DNA from: Nissolia schottii
Lineage: Eukaryota > Streptophyta > Magnoliopsida > Fabales > Fabaceae
Reading direction: 5' to 3'
Length of the DNA stretch: 64,000 nt
Assembly (NCBI GenBank): GCA_003254905.1
Contig: QANU01006985.1
Coordinates: 693,993 to 757,992, forward strand
This document shows, piece after piece, positions 33,721 to 47,800 of this stretch (position 1 is its first letter; each line of letters begins with the position of its first letter). Position numbers and translations under genes: made by a program. The notes beneath the pieces were generated by a model. It saw only the letters and a list, made by a program, of their open reading frames with translations, had not been told where the DNA came from and ran no database searches.

Positions 33721-34750
33721 AGCACTCTTCAAATGTGTTTCCTCATTTTTTTCATGCATCCACTCTCTTTCATACTTGACATAATGCATGGTGTTTAGTT
33801 TTTTTTTTTGTGCTTTTTGGGCAGCTAGGCCCTCAACCATTTTTTTGAAAAAAAGAGAGAAAAATGAAGATGTAGTATGACAAGTAACACAGAGAAAAAG
33901 AGTGAAGACGTAATACGGTGAGTAATGAGAGAAAATAAAAGTGAGAAAGTGATACGACTATTAAGAAAAATGTCATTTGAATTACAATTTTGTAGGCAAA
34001 AATTACAAAGACTTCACATAAAAGAGCATTGTAAGTGCAATTCTTTTCGTTGCGAAGAAAATGTGAACCAAAATAGCATTATCAGCCGATAATATCATTT
34101 TGGAGAGTTGAGTGCATCTTAACAATCGGAAAAAAAAATGTTTTGCATATAAATATTGTTGAACATGTTTATAAAAGATATGAGACACATGCATAATAAA
34201 CGAGATCTGAGAAAGAAAACAGATGACTAATCTATTATAATATTACTTATTATTTACATGAAAAGGAAATAACAACTTAATGTCGATATTAATGATGTGT
34301 TTTTTTCGATTTTTAAGTATATTGCAAATTCACAGGCCAAGAAAAACAAAAACAAAAACAACTTGCCATGAAAGCAAATATCCTACCATCATCTAGGGAA
34401 TGAAGAATTGACATTGTCTCAGCAATTGATTTCAACTAGTTTTGTATCATCTTGATTCTTCTTTCATATTTTGAATGTTGAGATTATCTTTCAATGGCAA
34501 ACAAATCAAACTCAATCACCAAATCAACAACAAAGGCAATTGATACAATAGCTTGATAAGTAGTGCGCTTCCACGATTCATAAAGAGAACCAAAAGTAGA
34601 GATGTATTTATACAACACTCTTGGTCAGTGCTCAGAACATATTAAATATAAGACAAGTTCACAAAGTACTTCACCATACAAACTCACTCAAGTGTGAACT
34701 AAAAGACTAAACCCGCTTGCTATCAATTACTAAAATTCATGTGATAAATC
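33720..34750. other. Spacer 3' of the OXS3-like gene
   Basis: No supported gene. The 3' UTR of the OXS3-like gene should lie at about 34400-34750. Confidence 0.5.
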
Positions 34751-37703
34751 TCAGTGTACTTTACTTCCTTTGTTTCCACTACAAATTGCCAAGCTAGACA
34801 TGTCATGAGACTCGGTGACTACAGACTGCAGATCAGCCCAGGAATACGACCGCCATGGAGAATTCCGCGTAGAAGGACAAGGTTGTGGCGCATTCTCAGA
34901 TGGCTTCTTGGCTTGTGGATGGAGAGGGGGAAGAGGGCATGGAGGTGATATTGATGTGGAGGCTTTCCCCTCGTCACTGCCGCCACTGCTGCTCAAGCTG
35001 CTCAAAGTGAGACAAGATCCTCCTCGACCAATGTTAGCCTTTCGCTTTGATATTCCACCAACATTGTCAGCATAGCTGCGACTCCTCTCCATTAACAGGT
35101 TGCGAGCTAGTAAATTCTTGCGCTTCTTGGCATATGGATCCTCTGGCTTTACTATGTCTTCCATGGAAGTTGCAGACACAGCATCTGCTAAGCTTGTGAA
35201 GGACTTTGATTTGCCACTATAAAACTTGGATATGCCTTTCCTGAATTACATAAAGAGGATGCCATAAGTTAATAAAACTATTTATGAATCAAAATTTTCA
35301 TATCAACCAATCATTGTAACTTTAAAAGAAAATGAAGATATATAGTGTTCATTATGCTGTTCACCTTGAAGTTTCAATTACTGAATCAAAAATACAGCAA
35401 CCATACTCTAGACTTATATCTATGCACGGAATATAAAGGTATGAACTTTGTCACTTCACTTTTATTTTCTACACCAGTTCAATTTTCAGCTTTAGTTTGA
35501 ATGCTTTACATGATTCCCCCCCTCCCCCCCCATGCATTTGCATAACCGAAGTCTTGAAAATTTCTCAACTTGATATGAAACAAATAGGTGAAACCCGGAA
35601 TTTCTCAACAAGCTAAGACAGTAGTTTATGGTTAAGGCTTAAGGGTTTATGACTTTTCTTTACAAGACAAACACATTTTAACGTACAGCCACCAAAAATT
35701 CCTTCATCGTACAGCCAACAAAGTATTTTATACATTTTGGGCCCACTAATTTATTTCCTCCAAATCATTAACCCCTCACATTTTGAACAAATTCCCCAAA
35801 ATCTCATATCCTCTCCCAAAATCTAGGATCCTTTCCTAAATTACTAACCCCACATTCATTGTTCCTCTCCATAATCTTCCCAAAGCCGATTCTTCCTCTC
35901 CCAACATTCCGCACGCCGCCCTCAACCCAGCCCAACCGCCGTCGGAGTTGCTACTCCGTCCACCTTTCAACGTTGCGACTCCGTCACCGTTCAACACCGC
36001 GAGTCCATCCTTCAAGACCGCTGCGGACCACCGTCACGCTGCCCTCGACAACAGCTCTCCAACCTTAGGCACGAACCTTACGCCACTCTTCCCGCTCCCT
36101 CACGTCATCCTCTCAAGCGGAACACTCTTCAACAGTAGTCACCAAAAATGGTTTTAGTATAAAGTGTGGATGAGTTTGCTCATAAACAGTGTTATAGTTT
36201 GTTCAAGACACTCATTTCGGTATGTTCATGATGGATGTACATGTTTGTTCAAATTGAGTTGAAGGATTTGTTCATATAGGGTATTAGAGATTGTTCAATC
36301 TCAGAAAAATGTGTTTGTTCATAGTGAGTTATAGTGTTTAATAAAAATGAACAAACATGTTCATACAAAACGAACAAACTCATATAACTGTAGTAAACAA
36401 ACCTATTTAACTATGGTGAAAAAATCTACATAATAAAAATGAACACAAACCTACTTAATTGGAATGAACAAACCCCAATACAAATAATGAACAAACCCCA
36501 TTATTCATCCAAATCCAATCCAATTATATTAATAGATTTGATGGGTTGGATTAGTGATTTGGTAGTATTAGTTAATGGATGGTTAACCAACCACCCAAAA
36601 TATTTATTGGATATCTAACGGAATAAAGAATGAAATGTATTTAGACATACAAGGAGTTTAAATGCATGAACTTGAAAAAGGCCTAAAGGCAGAGGATAAA
36701 ATTTATTGGCACAAAGGAGAGTCTAGAAGCAGGTATGCAACTACTTTAGAGTAATGAAACATATGTGGACAAAGCAAAGTCTAAAAGCATCCAATTCAAA
36801 AACCTTAGTCAATTTATGAGAGAGAAAGTTAGCTTCTTAATAATATTAGACAAAATATGGTTTCAAATGGATGAGTTGTATATATCCGTCAATCCTATCC
36901 CATAAAAAGGATTAATTAAATATCCACTTCCATCCATTAACATGAATCATGGATGGATTGAATGGTTACAATAAATTTTTTTTAATGAATCCTAATTTAT
37001 TTATTATCTATTCATTAGGATCCAATCCAAAACTCATCCAATCTATCCACTTGAGACCCCTGCTCAGCAGTCAACTCCATTACTAAAACTAAAAACCCTT
37101 GGAAACATCATGAGTTATACTGCAAATGCATCCTTTTGTTGTTTCAGTCTTTAATTAGTTGAGATCCATTATGATTATGCAAATAAATTTCACTAGTTGA
37201 GCTCCTCAAGGATATAACTGTAACGTACTAAATCCGGCAAAGAAGGGGCAAAAAAAAAAAACATATTTTTGTGCTTCTTAGTTCTTACCACCAGATGCTA
37301 AAATCGATAACACAAAATAGCAAAACACGAAACACAGAACCCCAAAAAACCCCCAAAACCAACGATTCGCTATTACCTAAACCTAAACAAGTAAAGTTCA
37401 AAACTTGATGAAAACCCAGCAAAGCTAAAAGCACAAAGACGCTTACTTGACCGGCAAATCCTGCTCCAAATCGTTGATGGTATCCAAAGGCCCTTTGAAC
37501 GAGCTCTGAACCTCGGTTTCGCCGGAATCCTCCCGGTCGGAGGAATCTTCCGATGAGGCACTGTTCCTCCCTATGGAGGAAGAGGAAGAGACGCTGCTAG
37601 CGTCGTCGTCCGATTCATTCTCCGGACAATCCCGATCGCAGATCGAATCGCAGCGGATGAAGCTGGACCGTTCGATTGTGTTGCTTCCCAGAGCCAACGA
37701 CAT
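34751..37703 (-). CDS. OXS3-like: OXIDATIVE STRESS 3 (OXS3)-like protein
   Basis: Two exons on the minus strand, 37703-37447 and 35240-34751, are joined by a GT-AG intron of 2206 bp and give 248 residues. ATG 37703 starts MSLALGSN. The N-terminal part is Asp/Glu/Ser-rich (a long Ser run near 40-48). The family block follows the junction: KGISKFYSGKSKSFTSLADA (about 87-106), then PYAKKRKNLLARN (about 121-133), with a KKRK basic cluster fitting nuclear import. A Pro-rich stretch and SPWRSYSWADLQ lie near the C-terminus. OXS3 proteins are nuclear factors linked to tolerance of heavy metals and oxidative stress and to chromatin; the biochemical activity is not settled. A TATA-like TATTTATAC lies about 120 bp upstream of the ATG (minus strand). 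The long intron is filled with repeats. Confidence 0.88.
36160..36500. repeat. Second foldback array (GTTTGTTCAT units) in the OXS3-like intron
   Basis: The left half (36185-36330) has repeated GTTTGTTCATA/GTTTGTTCAA units. The right half (36345-36495) has the reverse unit ATGAACAAAC, repeated about every 25-35 bp. The design matches the array at 33.3-33.7 kb but with a different core and opposite polarity. A GC-richer, C/T-rich non-coding block (35860-36150) precedes it, and the phrase CACCAAAAAT occurs at both 35689 and 36140, so the whole 35.68-36.5 kb stretch may be one element. Confidence 0.55.
36500..37065. mobile_element. hAT-like non-autonomous repeat, right end recognisable
   Basis: The right end, in reverse complement, reads CAGGGGTCTCAAGTGGATAG, close to the CAGGGGTGTCAAGTGGAT start typical of a common plant hAT-type repeat rich in GGATTGGATGG. 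Matching GGATTGGAT-type words occur on both sides (near 36510 and 36950-37040). The left end and target duplication could not be placed. Confidence 0.45.
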
Positions 37704-40700
37704 CGTTTCAAAACAGAGCACTGAAAACAGTAAAAGAAGAAGGAGATAAGAGTATGAAGTGAAATGGAATGAAAAATGGTTGAATGAACAGCAGGGAGGT
37801 ATGGAGAGAGGGTTAAGGGTATAAATATGTGGGTGAGGAGCACATGGGTATCAGAATTTTCTCGCTATAGCCGATCTTACACACAAGAGAGAGAACAGTG
37901 TCTGAATAATCAAAAGGGGTTTCTATTTTTTTTTTAAATAATGTATTATAAGCTTCTAAGCTTTGTCGTAGAAAATAAATAAAGAATAAAGGGAAGAAGG
38001 TGAGGTGACACCTTATCCTCATTGAATTTAATATAATGTTTAATTTAATAAACAAGACAGGAGATTATCTGTTTGGAGAAAAAGGAAAAATAATAATAAT
38101 AATAATAATAATTTTGCTATCAAGTGTCTTATGCTACTTTTGATAGACCGAAAATCTTTTATAAGAAACACAAAATTAGAGTTTTAAAAAAAATTTATCT
38201 TTGTCTTCGTCTCTTTATTTTTTTTTGGTCTTATTTTTTATACTAAATATAATCTTAAAATCCTTATTAAAAAATATGTATAATAATTTTATATTAAACA
38301 ATAAAAATTATATATTTTTAAAGACATTAAATATATAATCAACTTAAAAAATTTTATTTTAATTTTTTTATCTAATGAGATAAGCTTAGCCCTAATAATA
38401 ATAATCGAGGCTATTATTTGTTGCCTTTGGAATTGGATGTTTTCGGTGAGAACCTAAGAATTGGTTGACTGTGGACCGTTTGATTGGGGGATTAATTGTG
38501 GTGATATGATCTTCGAAATGGATCAAGTGGGTTCCACTTGCACACCACTCACCCACCACCATTTCTTGTTTATTCCTCCTTCCTATGCCTTGTTTTTTTT
38601 GTCTATTTTTATTTTAAATATGCAGGGGAGATATTTTTATTATATTAATGTTTTCCTAGTAGAGGATAATTATAGAATATATTCTCTTTAGCCATTGCCT
38701 CCACTCGTTGGTTATATATTATTGTTTCTTTCCTTATTCTTTTAGTAATATGTTTCCTTATTTAAATGAAAGGTGTTTTTCTTTTAATTTTTTATTAAGT
38801 ATTATTGTAAATATTGTTATTAGATTAATCCTTTAAATATTATTGTAATCAAAAGAATATTGCAAATTGCAATAGCTTACACAAAGTCTACTTAAGTTCC
38901 TTTAAACCCTACGAATACTGGAACATATAGTTATTGACAAATTTGTATACTCGCCTGGAATTTTGTTTTTCGATGAAAAGACATTTTATTGGGCCTTCAA
39001 TTTAAAATAATTTATAATATTTGCAGAGAATTTCAATACTACTAGTGTACTTGAATTTCAATACTTGAATTATAATCTTTTTTATGTATAGACAGAGCCA
39101 TACAGAAACAAAATAACTTGTTAGCCTGAGTTGACATTTTATCAAATCAACAAGTATTAGCAGCGCATCCTTATTCCAAAATTTGCGGGTCGGTATAAGA
39201 CAAAAGTATAAAAATCAAATTTAAGAAAGAATCTTATTGATACGATAGATAATTATTAAAAGAAAAATAGGTTTAAATATGTTTTAGGTTAATTTTTTTT
39301 TCATTTAATTTAAGTTTTAAAAAATTATTTTTTATTTTAATGTAAACTAAATTATATGATTTTATTATGTTGAATTCTGTGTGGTATTATTATTAAAACT
39401 TTGTTAACTATTTACATTAACAAAGTATATATCACCATGCAATTTTTTGTGTCAGGGACCTCATATTTTTTTTTATGAATTATTTTAAATTATTAAATAT
39501 ATTAAAATATAAAAAATTATATTTCTACTTAGGAATTTTAATTACTTTTCAAATAAATAAAGAGTGTCATTGACTAATATATATACATATATATCATCGT
39601 TAATTTAATAATTTTGTAGTAGTAATGTGTAAGCATTAAAAAGGAGGAGGGTAGCACATTGCTGGCAGGCATGGAGTGGAGTGGGCCGGCGGGGGCACGT
39701 CCGTAGAAGAACAGGGATGATGCCACGTGTCTCACGCATTCAACCAGATAATGCGACGCAACCGCTCTCTCGTTCTCAGCGCTGATGAAGGTGGGGGGCC
39801 AATCAATCATGCCACCCTCACATTCCCATGGCGGCAACGGGGCCCATCGTTTCTGGGTCCCACATTCCTACCCTCAACTTCGGCCCAGACCAATTCCAAC
39901 CCACAAATCTTTGACCAACCAGAAATCAAATCCACACTTCTAGAGTTTTTTGTGTGGGTTGGTCTACTAATATCATAGTGCTAATACGAGCAATATACAG
40001 GAGCCCAAAGCCCATACTGAAACTCTAATACTCCGTATGGTACCACGAGAGAACAAAAAAAGTAACATATCCATGGTATATAAAATGCAGCCTTATTTAG
40101 GTTGCATTGGGTACCCGATAAGGCTCCAATTATGTGTTTCACAGACAAATATTTTCTATCTTTTTCATTCTAACATAATAAGATATAAAAAATATAAAAA
40201 TTTCTTGTCCGCATGTGACCTGTTACCAAATGAATTAAATTCTTTCTTTCAACCATGGGTTGATGTGGGAGTGACGGACGGAATGAGGTCAAATTCTTGA
40301 CTTGAACGGTTGAACCACGGAGTTAATTAGACTCCCTCTCATTCAGTTGCCTCTGCCCGATCCTGACGTAGCTGATTGGTTTCTTCACGTTCTTGGCTTA
40401 GACGTCTTCCTTTGCAATTCAATATTGGACATATGGTTGTATTATTTTTGGTACATGACATATATAGTCGTAGTTTGTTTTAGCCATTTTAGCTTGTATT
40501 CATTTTTCGTGTCTACTACTAGGTTTGTCGCTCAAGCCCATGATTCTGTTTCTAAAACATATCCTCCTACGGATAATGCAAGGGGAAGGAGGGATAAACA
40601 CTGCAAAACAATGTATTGTATTGTGGGGCAGAAATTTTACTAATTAAAAGAATAAAAGTTTTGCCGAAAGGACAATGCACATTTGAGACATTTCATTTTT

Positions 40701-42020
40701 GAATTTATAGATTAGTAGTAATTTACATTACAGAGGCAATTGCGTAGGTGTGGTTGCCTTTTGTTGTCCATATAGAAACTGAAAACAGGATCAAGTGATC
40801 ATTAGTGGAGTATCTACTCCAAATATCAAGAGTATAATAAACAATAAATACGTGCTTCAAATTATCATATACCCTCACTTAAAAAATGAAGATTTTCACT
40901 CTGATATTGCAGCAAAGCTATTTGATGATCAGAAAGCCTGCGACCTTTTGCACTAAAATATTCTAATTACAGCATTTACATGGAGATATTCTTTTAGACA
41001 CCATAACATTGATCATTTTTCTTTCTACATCACTTTTTCCTTTTTCTAAAATAATCACACAACTTATTAGTGTTTTTTGCACTCTGCACACGTGATTTGC
41101 TGCTATTGGCAAACGTGACCTCATAGATGACATGCATAAAACTAATAAAAGGTATATATCATCATGGATTCGCAAACACTATATAGTGTGATGAACAGAA
41201 GTTCGCTCTTGTTTTGTTATGGCCAGGGAATCATGCAGTAAATTATAAAATGCCAACCTCAACGTCGGATTAGTTGAATATGATAAGGTTATGAGCCTTT
41301 TTGTATGTATGAAATGTTGGTTGAATATATTTTCTTATTTTCTTTTAGATCTTCAAAATTTAGTGTCCGTGGAGCAGAAACGCTTGTCTACGATTTACGC
41401 TGAATTGAGAGAATAATAGTTACATGAGGTGCATGTAGATGACTGATCAATTTTTCATGCTTGAGTTATTCATGGCCATTTGCAATCAGATCATTCGCAG
41501 CAGTGGCAATCAGTTTAATATGGAACCAAAATCAAGATTTTCTAAGGTTTTAACGTTTCACGCATGGTCACTCTCATTTTCGAGCCACTGCATGATATTT
41601 CTGCTCAATGGCGCCCTCAGACTATTGAAATTGAACTGAACTTTGATGTTTTGAGTTGACCTAGGGGGAAGCAACACTGAATTTGTTCTTTGTAGACACG
41701 TTGAAATCCGAACCCAGCATGGAAACCTTAAATTGCTCAAGACATTGGGGAGTATAACAAATACAGCTTATTATGTCTGTGTAAGTGATACACGGTTTAC
41801 ACTACGGTTTACACTACGGTTTTAAAATGATGTTTACAGCACCACTAAGGAACGGCATCCCAACTTCAAACTTATTTTACAAATCAACATCAACATGAAC
41901 TAATAATTATCATCATATTACAACGAAATTTCACCTTTGAGGCAGACAACTAGCCTCTGAACATGCAAGGTGGAAGCCACCAGTACTGCCCACGGGGCAC
42001 CATATCCCTCCTCAAACAAA
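37704..42020. other. Intergenic region between OXS3-like and aleurain-like genes
   Basis: 37704-37900 holds the OXS3-like leader and promoter. A TAA microsatellite lies at 38088-38112. A GC-richer island at about 39640-39960 contains CCACGTGT (a G-box core at about 39722), but no gene can be attached to it. The remainder is AT-rich. Short ORFs at 39727-39978, 40037-40300 and 40347-40643 show no domain. The 3' UTR of the protease lies just below 42020. Confidence 0.5.
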
Positions 42021-44814
42021 TTAAGCCACAACAGGATACGATGCACAAGTTGCAACACCTGAAATTTTAACCCAACTGATTAGCGAAACCCAGTATTGCA
42101 AGAATGATTAATTAATCTCAACTTTATAAACTCAGAAATACAAGCTTTACTATATTAACATCTCTAACAAGGCCAAAATTTTGCGAAGACATGAATGATA
42201 TGAAATTTAATGGTTCATTGGTTCACAATCTAAAGGCCTTTAAAAAACTTTGCATGGGACCCTATGGATTCTTACCGCACATGTTCTTCCCCATTTCCAT
42301 CTTGAAGTAGCCATTGTCACCCCAGCTGTCACCCCATGAATTCTTAATGAGCCAATATGGGACACCATCTTCAACTCCATACCCAACAGCAAGAACAGCA
42401 TGATTCACATCCTGCCAGGACAATTCAGATTTTTTTTAATGTCCCATGAATGAGTGTCTTAGCTCTTGAAAAAGTATGCAGATAAATGTAACGTAGATTT
42501 CGTCAATAAGGCAATTAATTACAATTCATGTTGCTAGCAGTTATTCACATGAGCAAATGGGCAATGATACAAAAGTTAGAAAAATATAGCCAAGTTTGTT
42601 TTATAAAAGTCATGGAAACAGTTGGAGATGAAGTGAAGTGGTATAATCCACTTATAAATCAAAGTGTCAATAATTATATCACATCATTCTGACAAATTTT
42701 TGGACTATCTTGCATTTTTCTATTTGCATGCAGCGGAAAATATCAACCCTATTTTGAGATGCCATAAATTCAATAAAACAATGAATTCATTAAACCTCTA
42801 GCATAGCATTTTGCTCTGAAAATTGCATTAGATACTAGACTGAAAATCACGTATTCTCTCGCAGACTACTCACCATGGGAGTGTTGCCACAAACTTTGCT
42901 AGTGAAAACTCCTTTCTTGTAGAGTCGGAAGTCACCCGCCACCTCAAATGCCACACTAACTGGCCGAACAAAAGCAACTGCATGCTTCAATTCATCCTCA
43001 GCACCCTGTAACGAGGCATAAAACAAAAATGTAAAATTAAATCTCATATAGATGTAGTTAAGGTGCAAATGAGGCCAAGACAGATCAGATACTGCCATGC
43101 CACTCCAGAGTCAACAGCCACACACATCAAGCAAAGAACTATCTATCCGCTTAATTTAATTACCAAGGTGATGTTGACAGAATCAAAGACCCGAACGGCA
43201 ACGTTTTCAGCTGTAAATTTGCAAACACCATCTTCTCCTGTGTAGGGATATGCCTCCTCAGTCTCAAGGCCCCCATTGTATTTAATGTACTCAAAGGCTT
43301 GGGAGGGCAACCCACCATGGCAACCAAAGTTATTGAAAGCACCAGCACAATCTACCAGCTGCTGCTCAGAAAGAGAGATATTCTTTCCAAAAGCTTGAGC
43401 GTAGGCTGCCTCCAATGCTCCAGTTGTGCTGCACATAGCAAATTTCACGGTTAGAAAGCATGCTAAAACAGAATGGTTTATCCATTTCAATCAGATTATC
43501 ATGGTCAAAACAACCTGAATGTCCAGCAAGATCCGCAGTGGCCTTGATCTTTAACCGGGCTGACTATACCTGCTTTTCTCCAGTCTTTCTGCACAGAAGA
43601 TGAAAGGGAAAACAAATTTACACGATGCTCCTCAGAAGGAAAAACAACAAAAAAGGGCTCTGCTGCAGCCCCTTCCACAATTCCCAATCTCACTATTTGG
43701 AAAACCAACAGTAAAACGATGAGGTTTTGGAACTAAAAATGGTCGAGTATGTTATGTTCAAGCAAACATACATTCATATGGAAAAGCATGTAATCCTACA
43801 ACATAGCAAAAAATATTTACCAAAATTGTTGCCACGGTTCGTTAAGAATTAAGATTCACGAAAAGTGGTTGCATAAGTCAAAGTAATGAAAGCCACTCAT
43901 CCATCCAAAGGATTTTTAGAACAATATATGGAGGAGGAGGACAACAGATCCACGTTTCAAAAAAACAAGACCTAACAAGAGAAAGTCAAAATACTATGCT
44001 TCCCAATCTCTCAACATATGTGAAAGATCTGAAAGGGAAACCCCTCTAAAAGATCACCAGCTACACCCAATAGAACAAAGTTCTGTCATATTTTCCTCAA
44101 GGGAGTGACTACACTAACCTTCTTTCAAACTCATTAAAATTCTGTCATACTAGTGTCCTACAGAATACTGTGTTGACAATTGGAGTTCTTATGATCGGTT
44201 GATTCATTCATTAACTCCATGGACTATTGCACTTATGATGTAACTTGAGAACCAGATAACAGTAGCTGTTGCTGAATTACCTTTTCAGGAAGAGCAGCAT
44301 CGTTGACCTTGTGGCTTCCCTTGAGGGTGGCAGAGCAATTTTGCGCAGCGCCAAGTCTGTGTCTCTTGAACTCCTCCCAAGTCCAATCAGCAAATTCTGC
44401 AACATCAAATTTCACACATCAAACCCTAAAGTCACAAACAAACACAGAACAAAAAAGAAGAAAAAAAAAAAGAGTAACCGTTGAAAGTGAACGGCACATA
44501 CCATTAACACCGAGCTTGTACGGAAGTCCCTTCCTGTTGGTGGATCTGATAAGTTTCAGGTTATCGGAGAAAATCTCGAATCTCTGCTTCATCTCCACCT
44601 CCGTCTCGTATTGCTTACCGTAGCGGTGAGCGAAGCGGGCGAAGTGGCGAGCATGGCGGCGTTCCCCGATGACCTGGCGGAGCTGCTCCTCGAAAACGCG
44701 GAGGCGGTCGGATACCAGCCGGATGGGATTGGACTCGTCGAAGCTCGATCCTCCCGCGGCGGTGGCGGCGACGGCGCAGAAGAAGAGGACGAGGAGCAAC
44801 GATAACTGTGCCAT
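42021..44814 (-). CDS. Aleurain-like vacuolar cysteine protease (papain family, cathepsin H type)
   Basis: Seven exons on the minus strand: 44814-44502, 44396-44281, 43588-43515, 43428-43164, 43005-42874, 42411-42276 and 42058-42021, all GT-AG, 357 residues. A signal peptide (about 1-20) is followed by NPIR (29-32), the vacuolar sorting motif known from aleurain. The inhibitory propeptide has an ERFNIN-like helix ([16 protein letters not shown]) and a QNCSAT mini-chain (123-128, with an N-glycosylation site), as in cathepsin H/aleurain, where it restricts the enzyme to aminopeptidase action. Catalytic residues are all present: Gln158, Cys164 in GSCW, His304 in DVNHA, and Asn324 in NSWG. Length and exon plan are normal for the family. 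It should act in protein turnover in the lytic vacuole. Confidence 0.96.
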
Positions 44815-47800
44815 CTCACTCGCTACTTTCTGATATTTTTTTTCCCAAAACTGTGGGATCATCCCCCTCTATTTGAATGTGGTGATTGGTCGTGAATGCG
44901 GAATGACCAATTTGCCCTTCACATTGTTGTCATCTTCTCAATTAATAAAAGCACTTAATTATGTTTTGAGTCTCTGCCAAATGAACGAGATTATGTTTAC
45001 ATCACTCAATTTTTTTTTTGTTTAAATATATTATAAATCATCTGATTTTTACTTTTATGTCGTTAACAAGACTGTATTTTAGTCTTTATTGGCAATAACA
45101 TTTTGTTAATTGTTAAGGTGACTAATAGAGTGTTACATAAAGAGTATTATGTGAATAAAATAAATTTATTTGACCCAAATTTAATCTAATCTATTATTTG
45201 ATTTGATTTTTAGTGGTGAATGAACCATAATTTAAGGTTAAATATTATAAATTTGATGAATTTATTTTACTCACAAGACATTTTATTAGCTATAGTTAAC
45301 ATAGTTTTATTAATGAGGGAAACTAAAATCATATAATTTTTTTAGATATTTTAACCAAAATCAAAAAAGAAATTAGAGAACTAAATGGAATCTTAAAAAT
45401 ACCCCATATATACACCTGGGCCCCTTGATAAATTCTATATCATTATAACTAACACTTATATAATAAAATATTAAATATAACAAATATACAAGTGTGCACA
45501 TAAATAAATGGATTTGAAAAGAAAAAAAAACCCTCTAAATCATGTATTATATCAACAAAAATGGTAGCCTCGTTTCATTATTTTAAAATTTTATATATAA
45601 TCCCACATGACCAGATCACAATTCAATAAAAATTTATTAGTATCAACAAAAATGATAGAACTTCACTGCATTACTTTAGAGGTATTATATATAATTGCAG
45701 ATGGATCACAATCCAATTAAAATCTATATAAAAAAGATGATTCGTTCTATAACAGTATATAGTATTAATCTGCCAGCCATTTTTCAGCTAATAGGAATTT
45801 CTCCTCCTTAACAATATTCTAATTATGTTCAAAGTCAACATTATATTGTCATGTATGACGACATAGTCATTAACATAAGCTCAAAAATCATTCGCGTATT
45901 GAACGTGTCGTGCATTTATTTGTTTATAGTTACTATCTCGCGGTGCCCACTCCCCCCACCCCAACAAGAAAAAATTACTTGTGCCATGTTTTGAAAGGAT
46001 TATTGTTTGATTTTTATAAATTTTTAAATATTATAAATTAAAATAAATAATTAATAATATTCTTAAAATATGTATTAAATGTAATCTAATAGCAGGACAC
46101 GACGAATGGCTTGATCTGGTTCTCTGAGTTCATTGCCACTCAAGGGCAATGCCCATATCCGGAGATTGAATTGATATGCCGAATACAGACAAAAGAATGA
46201 CAAGGGTGTTGCTGGAATGGGACAACATGATCAGGAGTCAGAAAAAATGGCCCTAAACGAAGAACCGCGACATTGATATTTTCTCTGCTCTTGCCGAAAG
46301 GTATTGATGATATTTACACTCAAGTTTCAGCACATATATGTACCCAAAAAAAATATCAGGACATTATTTGTCTACTTGACACACTATGATTGGTCGTCAT
46401 TACTGTTCAATATCAAAAAATTCTTTGCAATAAAACACATATTCAATGCATATCCATGTCATGTATAGTAAATTACTTATACCACCCGTATACGAATGGG
46501 CGGTGAATAAAAGTTTATTGAATTTTCCACCGAATGAGATAGCATGACATTGACAATAACAGCATTGATTACATATACAGTTTTTTAGTTTTAAATCTTT
46601 GCATTTTTTTTCTTCATGTTATGCATTTTCTACTAATTTAAATGAAATCTGAATTTTCTAGCTGAAATGTAATAAAATTAGCCTTAAAAATGTAATAAGA
46701 GGAGAGCCTCAGTTTCTTCAACTTTTTTTTTTTTGCCTTCTAATTTATTGATGTCTAACGAGATTTTACTAAAATTATTTTTTTTATTCATATGGCGCTC
46801 CTGTCGCACTCATTTAAGGAAAATATCTAATTTGCCGAGAGCTAAGCCAGTCTTGGGTCATTTAATAATGTAATGGGTATCGCCATTGGAAGAAACTTGC
46901 ACGGAACATCTGAATAAGCTTGGTGGGCCTAATTATAACGACCAGTCCGTTAATGTGATCCAATACTGTAAACGTCAATTTCGTACTTCTTTTTGGGCCA
47001 GAAATAATATTGAGCCTGTCAAATATCTAAACCAGTTTTTGTTTTTTGGTGTTAGGTCGTCATTCACTAGTGGAATGGCCTTTTATTTCAAACGTTATCA
47101 TAATGTCGCTTGGTAACAGTTAGCCTTTAGCCCCATTGCTTGTAATGGTTGGCCAGAAGAAAATAAACATTTAGGCCTGTTGGAATAGAGAATTGGGTAA
47201 GAAGGGACGTAAACTTATTACATTTTGGCTGTGCATGCTTTTTCTTATTTCAGTTTTGGCAGGGAAATATGATCCACCACACACATACATGATATACAAG
47301 TAAGTTACTGCAATTGTTCTAATGGTAAGGGGTCTAATAGTAAGGGATGCAAGTAGTATGTATGACGTTCTAACCTCGTTAAATATCATTTTTAAATTAT
47401 AAGAAATAAAACACACATGATATATACACCCTCGAAGAAACTATTGTTATAGAGAAAATTTTTGTGAAGTAGTTGAGGGTTATGACTTATGATAGATATG
47501 TTCGTGTTTATCATTTACCAATTTTGATATTTCAATTTCCAGCACTTAAGGAGGCATTCATCCCTTAGAATTCACTCCTAAACCCTAAATTGAAACATAA
47601 GTTTGTATGTGATTTATAATGCATTTAATTTTGTCAAAAAGTAACAGTATTTATTGGGGAAAAAATGCATGACGCTATCCGACTACACAAATTTTCTTTT
47701 CATTATTATAGGTTATACGTTAAAATGAATGAAGTTTATGACAAAATAAAAGAGATTTTGTATACGTATAATTATAACACTTCCTATTTAGGTGCACTAA

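Noticed and set aside
46095-47116. Possible gene scraps (MPNTDKRM..., MEETCTEHLNKLGG...)
   Set aside because: They are short, with no splice structure that joins them and no recognised family. They are left as unassigned sequence.
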